64,000 nucleotides of DNA, from positions 91,047,087 through 91,111,086 of the forward strand of contig OX415249.1 in assembly GCA_948329865.1 (NCBI GenBank). Direction: 5' to 3'. Below the pieces are notes generated by a model. It searched no databases, had not been told where the DNA came from, and was given only the letters and a program-made list of their open reading frames with translations. A program made the position numbers and the translations under genes. Below, piece by piece: positions 58,086 to 64,000 of this stretch; positions within the stretch are counted from its first letter, which is position 1, and the number at the start of each line of letters is the position of its first letter. Origin of the DNA: Linaria vulgaris. Lineage: Eukaryota > Streptophyta > Magnoliopsida > Lamiales > Plantaginaceae.

Positions 58086-58678
58086 GTTCGTGTAATGGAG
58101 GGAATTTTCGATATTTGTTGTTCAACTTTCTATAATATTTGATACAGTTTGCATTTGAATCCTTTTCGTGTTAATTTGTTCGTAGGGAAGCCATGTGATT
58201 GAAAAGGTTTATTAGGCCAATTTTGCGCGGTAGATGAGGAAGCTTTTAATAGTTGTGGTCCAACTCTCAACGATTTTGTGTCAACCGAAGAATAGAGGTT
58301 TGAGCTGAACTATTCATTTTGTTGTGAATTTATTTCTAGGAAGCAATGTAAAAGAGTGTGGTTTTACTTTTGGGTGGTGAAATTTGTTATATGACAAGTG
58401 TTTTTCTTTTCACTTTTAAGTTTCATCATTCGAGTTTCAGTTTGACTCAGCCAATTTGTAATTTGCAGGAAGCAATGTCATTCAAAGGCTTGCGTTGTAT
58501 AGTGTTCTTAGTTTTGTGATATTGGAACAAAAATAAATCTAATGGATTTCAGTGATGAATTTGTAATATGGTTAAGTTTTTTTTTAAAAAAAAAAGAGTC
58601 TCGTCATTCGAGTTGTGACAGAAATTCAATACGAGGGAGTGTACGATAGAGCCTTAATGGAACCTTTTTTCAATACGA
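58086..58678. other. NodGS intron-1 remnant and unassigned sequence
   Basis: 58086-58150 matches the NodGS intron at 35051-35120 (GGAGGGAATTTT..., TTTGATACAGTTT). The rest, to 58678, has no match in the window and no gene. It marks the deletion that removed exons 2-16 from this copy. A CAATACGAGGG word occurs twice near 58627 and 58671, close to the right breakpoint. Confidence 0.6.
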
Positions 58679-60196
58679 GGGTCTCCGTAGTTTCTAGTTC
58701 TCTATTATATATTGGAAGATAGGAAACAAATTAGTGTCGTCAATAATGATGAAAAGAAGCTTTAAATTTATCAATTTCAATATGTAGACCCTGTCGTACT
58801 AATGAAATAAGGAATATATGTTTGCATTTAGATACGTGAAAAGACATTATCTTGTCGAAGTGTTATAGAAATAGCCTTTCTCTGTAGATAAAGATTTCTT
58901 TTATCATATTCTATTAGATTTCTCAGGTCATGGATGAAATCGTTGTTGCGGTATTACCATTTTCCATGTAGCTTCTCCTGAGCCTTGTAGATATTCAAAG
59001 AATTTGCTAATTTCCGTTGAATTACCTGCCGCCCGACTCTTCTATTGTGTTGAGATATTGAACTGAAGCTTTGTGCTATCTTTACAACTTAGGGAGCATC
59101 CATATACTTAACTCCTAAGAGTAACACGTTATATCACCTACGGATTTCCTTGATGTTGCACGTTGTCAATTTTTAAGATAAGTATCCTAATATGACTGGT
59201 CTAGTTAGGCTCGGATTGGAATCAGGTGCACTAGAGCTTTTTTCTTGATGTTATGTGCAATACTGCAAATCTATACGTTCTCGAAAGCCATATATCAATT
59301 AATATCAGATTGGATTTGCTACGAGTTATATTTAATAAAGTTACATAGCACTGTTTTCTAATGTGTATTGTGTGAATCTTTTCTTAACAGATGGCAACCC
59401 TGATATTTTCAAAGATAAGGTGCAAAGGCCACCAAAGTCGCTCTCTGAATCAGTTGAAGCACTTGACAAAGACTCAGTGCTTAAAGATTTTATCGGTGAA
59501 AAGTTGTTGATTGCCGTCAAAGGGGTCAGAAAGGTACTTACTTAGCACTGTGGCACTATTAGCACATACAAACATAAATCAGAAAATCAACTCCGTTTGG
59601 GATTATCTCCTGGTGAAAATACACATTGGAAATGAAAATAGAAATATGGGATAATCAATTATTATCTTCTGAAAGAATTCATAATGTTTCGGAAAATTCA
59701 GTTTCTTGTTTCATTCTGTGGGTTACTTCTTTTGCACTCATCATGAAAAGAGAAATTCAGAATCTTAAGAGAAGTTTTATCACAGTTTAAACATAAACTT
59801 CTGGTCCGGTTTAGTGGAAGTTTGGACATTGGCATAATCCCATCCAGTTATTTTCTTTCCATTTCTATGGAAAATGCTAAGTTTGTGATGTCGCGCGAGT
59901 AGCTTTCACTAATCGTACTTCTCGCGGAAAAACTTCATGTACATTGATTCTTCTTCATGAAAACTAAAGTGTGCTTCCCTTACATCGCTTACCCTTTCCG
60001 TTGGCTTGACGGTAGCAAAATAATACAAATTGAATTAATGCTAAAATGGCTAATCTAAATGGCTCTCTTAAATTCCTACTCGACCGAGTATATTTACAGA
60101 AGTTGACATTACTTTCTTACATTGCAGGCTGAAATCAAGTATTATTCTGAGAATAAGGATGCTTGGAAAAAATCTTATTCACAGATACTAAGGTGA
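58679..60196 (+). pseudogene. NodGS exons 17-18, copy C
   Basis: 58679-59390 matches intron 16 of the intact gene from about 41580. Exon 17 is at 59391-59533 with intact AG and GT sites and a few substitutions (QRPPKSLSESVEALDKD, KDFIGEKLLIAVKGVRK). Exon 18 starts at 60128, but an extra A in a run after DAW shifts the frame, replacing the normal end with KKSYSQILR and a stop at 60194-60196. Together with exon 1 at 54972 this is an internally deleted, non-functional copy. Confidence 0.9.
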
Positions 60197-61286
60197 AGGC
60201 TAATTCTAAGTTGATGGAATCATGTCAAGGTCAATGAATTCCAGCTTACATGTACTGCTAATTGTTGTTTTATAAAATATGTTCCAAGGATACAATTTAC
60301 ACTAATCACAATAATTTAGATGAATATGCGTTGTGGAGAAACCTTGTTAATTTTTCCTTCTCAAAGTCGCAAGCATGGTTGACTCCCAAAAAGTGGATTC
60401 GAATTTTTGCTTGGTGATTAATGTCTGAGATTATGGTAATAATGTTTGGACAACAAAATTTAGAAAACGGGTAGAATTTGGAAGTATGAGTTGTTGAAAT
60501 GAAAACCATAGCGATGATCAAATATCTCTGCGTATGCTCATTATTTACTACGTTCAATAAAATTCAAATAATAGTTTAAATTTAAATCACATGCTCATTT
60601 GTAACGTAGACTGATGCAATCAAAAAATCGAAGAATTTGCACGAAATATCTTTCTTTTTATAAATACGTTTGCATGTAATGTTGATGAAGTACAATTTTG
60701 CATGCAATATCTATTTCTACGTTACAAGAATTGTACCAAAAAATTCCTAAACACACATACCATAGATATGTCCATTACTTTTAGTAGTGTTCTCAAAATT
60801 CGAGAAATATCTCGAACCATTGAACTTTTCATTAAATTCTACAATTATACCTAACATGGCAAAGGTACGTCCATTACTTATAGTAATGCTTTTAAGTTAC
60901 TTTACGTAATTATTTCTGCCATTCTCCTAACATGTTTGTACCAAAATACTCCATGAGACCATGACATTGAATATTATTAACCTTAAGGAAATTACAAGTA
61001 TTTGTAAAGTTCTGGTAGTCCTTTTGTTTGAAATATCCAAGTCACACAACATTGCTACGTGGGTGCCTGCTATGAATGAAAACTGCGGAAGGGTACAACA
61101 AGCCATAGCAATCAATCCTCTTACTCACAAAAACTGTGGCCCACTGAGGAGGATGGTGCAGTACGAGCCAATAGAGTCCAACTTGTTGCGGTTGAGACTT
61201 TGTATATACCGTAGTCAACTCCATGACAGGTGCACCAAAACGCGTCTGTATGGTGAACATATAGGGCAGATAACGGCTTCACTATA
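60197..61286. other. Shared 3' region between NodGS copy and UTP12
   Basis: 60197-60880 matches 43097-43260 and 44390-44960 downstream of the intact NodGS gene, without the foldback element. From 60880 to the UTP12 stop codon the sequence is probably the UTP12 3' untranslated region. The 201-codon plus-strand frame starting at 60961 is antisense to UTP12 and has no domain. Confidence 0.6.
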
Positions 61287-63951
61287 TCAAGACCAAACAT
61301 GCCCATTGTCCTGTTTCTTCTGCTTTTTCTTTTTCCTCCTGTCTTCTTTTGATAGACTTCCGGCTTCAGTACGTTTCGAATACATTGAGCGTATCTCCAT
61401 CAACTTTGCTTTTGCATCTTTAAAAGGTGCATCGGACTTTGAGGCCATCAATTGCTGGTATAAAGACATAAAAGTGAGTTTAAAGTCTTCTCAACTGTCG
61501 ACAAATATTGTATGCCGCATATGGGGTTGCAAGAATAATTACCTTGATATGGTCCATTGCCGCTAAGTTGAAGCCTATGGTATCTTTGAATTCCTGTCGT
61601 AATAGAAGCACTGGTTATCATATTTTGAACTACAATTGCCTAAATACAGTATCAATAAGCACAACTTAAAATTGAAACTATCAGCAACTTATTTAACTAT
61701 GTGATTCTCAGTGGCAAGCCACTCCTGATTCTCAAGTTCACAACTGCTAAAGCGCGTGATATACTCAAAAAAAAGTCATAAAGCTTAAAGAAAGAGTTCA
61801 ATTTGCACATTCAGCAGAATTTCAGTAGCTTATGAATTTAATCATCATGCAAATGCTAGCCAATATGAGTCTTGACATATGAGCATCGCTATAAGAATAT
61901 AGCCAATAAGAATCTCAGCAGAAAGGTGCAATATTTGAGAGTGAATTGATGGAGTTACCTATCAAACCTAAATATAGTTTCTTTTGCAGAAAAGAAAGGA
62001 TGGAAATTTATTACGCCTACTTCCATTTTGAAGATTAAACTAGTTTCACAGAATCGATGGATCTTAAACTAGATAAGCCATGATAGTTCAAAAGCACCTG
62101 CCAGAAGTGACATTGATGTGGGTTCTGATGATTACCTTGACCTTTGCATGCAGTATGTCCTTGAGAACAGACAAGACAGGTCTGGCAGAGGGGGTGGACG
62201 TCAGCTGGTTGTGATGGATCCGCACCACGAATGTTGCAACGCGACTTACAAGCTCAACCTGCAAACAGCGAAAAGCCAAATCACTGATATGTCTACAACA
62301 GAGTCAAACAGCTTCCATCAGCTAGGATACAGATGTCATGAAAATAAATTTGAATATTAAAAAAAATAAAAATAAAAAACAATTTGATCGTAACTGTATG
62401 TGTTGTTTTATATATCCTCGAGTAGAAGGTACACCAAAATTGATATACTTGAACATGTAATCCTCTTAAATTCCATGTCTTAAGACACTGACCTTATCAG
62501 GAAAAGTGGCCCAGTCTTTCAAATAAGACAAAACCTTCAATGAATCTGAAAATGGCATCGCCTGCAAGTATGAAAAAGTAGAATACATTTAGTTCCTTAC
62601 TACAATGCATAATAATAATTAAAAAAAAAAAAGGGCAGCCCGGTGCACGAAAACATCCCCGCAGTGCGAGGGTCCGGGGGAGGGTCCCACCACAAGGGTG
62701 TATAAGGGGCAAGCCTTCCCCTGTCTAATTTGACAAGAGGCCGCTCCCAGTTACTACAATGCATAATATGGGAAATTAACTTATGGAGCTAGTTTTCCAA
62801 TATTATAGTAGTACATTCATACTGAAAATTGAGATTGACAAGAGTTTTTGGAGATGCAAGTGTAATTAAATGCTTATAGCTTAAAGTCTTAGTGAATCTA
62901 ACCGACAGATATTTCCATAAAACAAGAAAGGAATAAAAGGTCACTAGGCTTTATCGACAACAAGGAACACTAGTTCTGACAGCCGAACATACACTATTTG
63001 AAATGTCGAAGTTACATTAGGAACTTACAAGCAATGCTTGCTCCATATCATTGGTTCGAACACTTGAAATTGCACGTAAAACATAATCAGAAGGCGAAAG
63101 ACCAAGCATAAGAATGTTTGGTGTGAAATGAGTTGCCCTTCCTTTTAATTTTTCCTCCTGAAAATCATTTAAAAGGGGTTAATATAGATATAGAATCACA
63201 CCACCATCCGAAACAAGCTCGTCTAAAACCCAGGAGTTATATGGGATTCAGTTCTAACACCACAGTAGACCAGCTTGCGGTTTCAGATGATTATTATCAA
63301 TTAAAGTACACATAGTTAACCTGAGAGCAATTTACAAAACAACTACACCAACCTCATGTTCAGCGATGCGCTTCAATTCCTCCTCTGCTATATCAAGAGC
63401 TTCCATGATAGAGTCAGTCGCAGTCACAGTTTCTCCAGTTTTCTTCCCTGCTAATCCCACTGCACCCTCCTCAGGAAGTTCATCCTTCGGGGTGTACTTA
63501 TCATCGAACACTTCATCCAAATTAGAATCAAACATCTCCTCCAACCTTTTCTCCTTCTCTTCCTACAACGTATAATAAGAATCACATTAAGAAGAGTGTC
63601 ACCAAAACAATAAACTTTGCCTTACTATCAGAACGAGGCTCCACTTAAAGTGGTGATCGATTTAAGAAAAGTACATAAAACATCCTCTGTGGAACAGCAA
63701 AGCATTTTAAACAGTATACCTCAATGAAAAATGGCTCTTCTGTACGATCCCAACGGCGAATGGATCTATCGTGGGATCCTGTCACAACAAAATCACCGCG
63801 ATTGCTAATCGCAAGGCACCAGATTTCAGAATGATGACCATCAAGAGTTAGAAGCAACTCAAAATTGTCCGCATCCCAGTACTTCACTAAACGGTCTTTC
63901 CCCACACTAAACACGTAGTGGGTATTGCCCACAAACTTCACTGCCATGACA
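61287..63951 (-). CDS. UTP12: UTP12/WDR3 (DIP2) homologue, C-terminal part
   Basis: Seven minus-strand exons: 63951-63720, 63562-63353, 63157-63029, 62561-62493, 62258-62136, 61593-61543 and 61454-61287 (stop). The first codes for the last WD40 repeats (VGKDRLVKYWDADNFELLLT; IWCLAISNRGDFVVTGSHDR; SIRRWDRTEEPFF). The rest forms the UTP12 domain (FTPNILMLGLSPSDYVLRAI; DSLKVLSYLKDWATFPDK; HHNQLTSTPSARPVLSVLKD; DTIGFNLAAMDH) and a Lys-rich tail (KEDRRKKKKQKK). UTP12 is part of the UTP-B complex of the small-subunit processome and acts in the nucleolus in 18S rRNA maturation. All visible splice sites are GT-AG and in frame. The N-terminal WD repeats lie beyond the right edge. Introns carry a SINE at 62615. 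Confidence 0.93.
62615..62750 (-). mobile_element. 5'-truncated tRNA-derived SINE in a UTP12 intron, 18-bp TSD
   Basis: Reading the minus strand, the element ends in TGCACCGGGCTGCCC and poly(A) (plus-strand GGGCAGCCCGGTGCA after an A-run at 62620-62632), a 3' body seen in widespread plant SINEs. The tRNA head with box A and box B, expected to the right, is missing. TTACTACAATGCATAATA flanks it on both sides (62597-62614 and 62751-62768). It lies between UTP12 exons at 62561 and 63029, in the same orientation as the gene. Confidence 0.88.
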
Positions 63952-64000
63952 CTACAATGCAAAACAATGTATTAAAATATGGCATACCCAAGTAATATAT

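Noticed and set aside
60961..61566. 201-codon plus-strand open frame
   Set aside because: It is antisense to the last two UTP12 exons and has no domain of its own.
1..64000. A wholly new multi-gene system such as a defence or biosynthetic cluster
   Set aside because: Apart from NodGS and UTP12, what I can read is transposon sequence and duplicates. The closest candidate, the GRF plus Myb/SANT-like pair, is broken in both copies and is reported as a finding only.

Overview
The window is nuclear DNA of a flowering plant, most likely a eudicot. It is AT-rich, and its genes have many GT-AG introns with plant-type splice sites. It is crowded with plant transposon families: copia-like LTR elements, a LINE, tRNA-derived SINEs, hAT, Mutator-like elements and Helitrons. 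The two real genes belong to families familiar from eudicots. No species can be named from the sequence alone.

Real genes. (1) A complete NodGS/FluG-type gene lies on the plus strand at 34850-43089. It has 18 coding exons that join in frame to 844 codons plus a stop. The protein is an N-terminal amidohydrolase-2 (nodulin-like) domain fused to a C-terminal glutamine-synthetase domain. Its third intron has the ends and branch site of a U12-type AT-AC intron. (2) The 3' half of a UTP12/WDR3 (DIP2) gene, a U3 snoRNP WD40 protein of 18S rRNA processing, lies on the minus strand at 61287-63951. Seven exons are visible and the gene runs off the right edge. It is tail-to-tail with the NodGS locus.

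Duplicated copies. The region upstream of NodGS occurs in four diverged copies: A about 6660-10860, B about 25640-26940, D about 31546-34849 in front of the intact gene, and C about 46108-49750 plus 54898-55176. A, C and D each end in a NodGS first exon (10656, 54972, 34850) and share a copia RNase H relic. C continues as an internally deleted NodGS copy that keeps exon 1 and exons 17-18 (59391-60196) and is frameshifted in the last exon. A UTP12 exon fragment lies behind the intact NodGS gene at 44974-45191. Copies A and C carry a shared intron-1 insertion, absent from D, with a GRF zinc-finger/coiled-coil/membrane gene and an opposed Myb/SANT-like gene, both damaged.

Mobile DNA, left to right: a LINE split by a solo LTR (2131-3234); a SINE (3933-4114); a hAT element (4599-5293) at the tip of a Helitron (about 5297-7117); a truncated copia (12519-14962); an array of seven ~949-bp units (14963-22230) with a trimeric higher-order repeat and a Mutator-type foldback element (15544-16085) inside unit 1; LTR-like and Helitron-like debris (22231-25040); a minus-strand retroelement region (26940-29690) containing a hAT element (28006-28872); a 1.1-kb foldback element with a GC-rich core (43278-44381); a 5.1-kb Mutator-like element with ~190-bp TIRs, 9-bp TSD and a decayed transposase (49760-54888); and a truncated SINE in a UTP12 intron (62615-62750). 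Ten of the element boundaries here are supported by target-site duplications read directly from the sequence.
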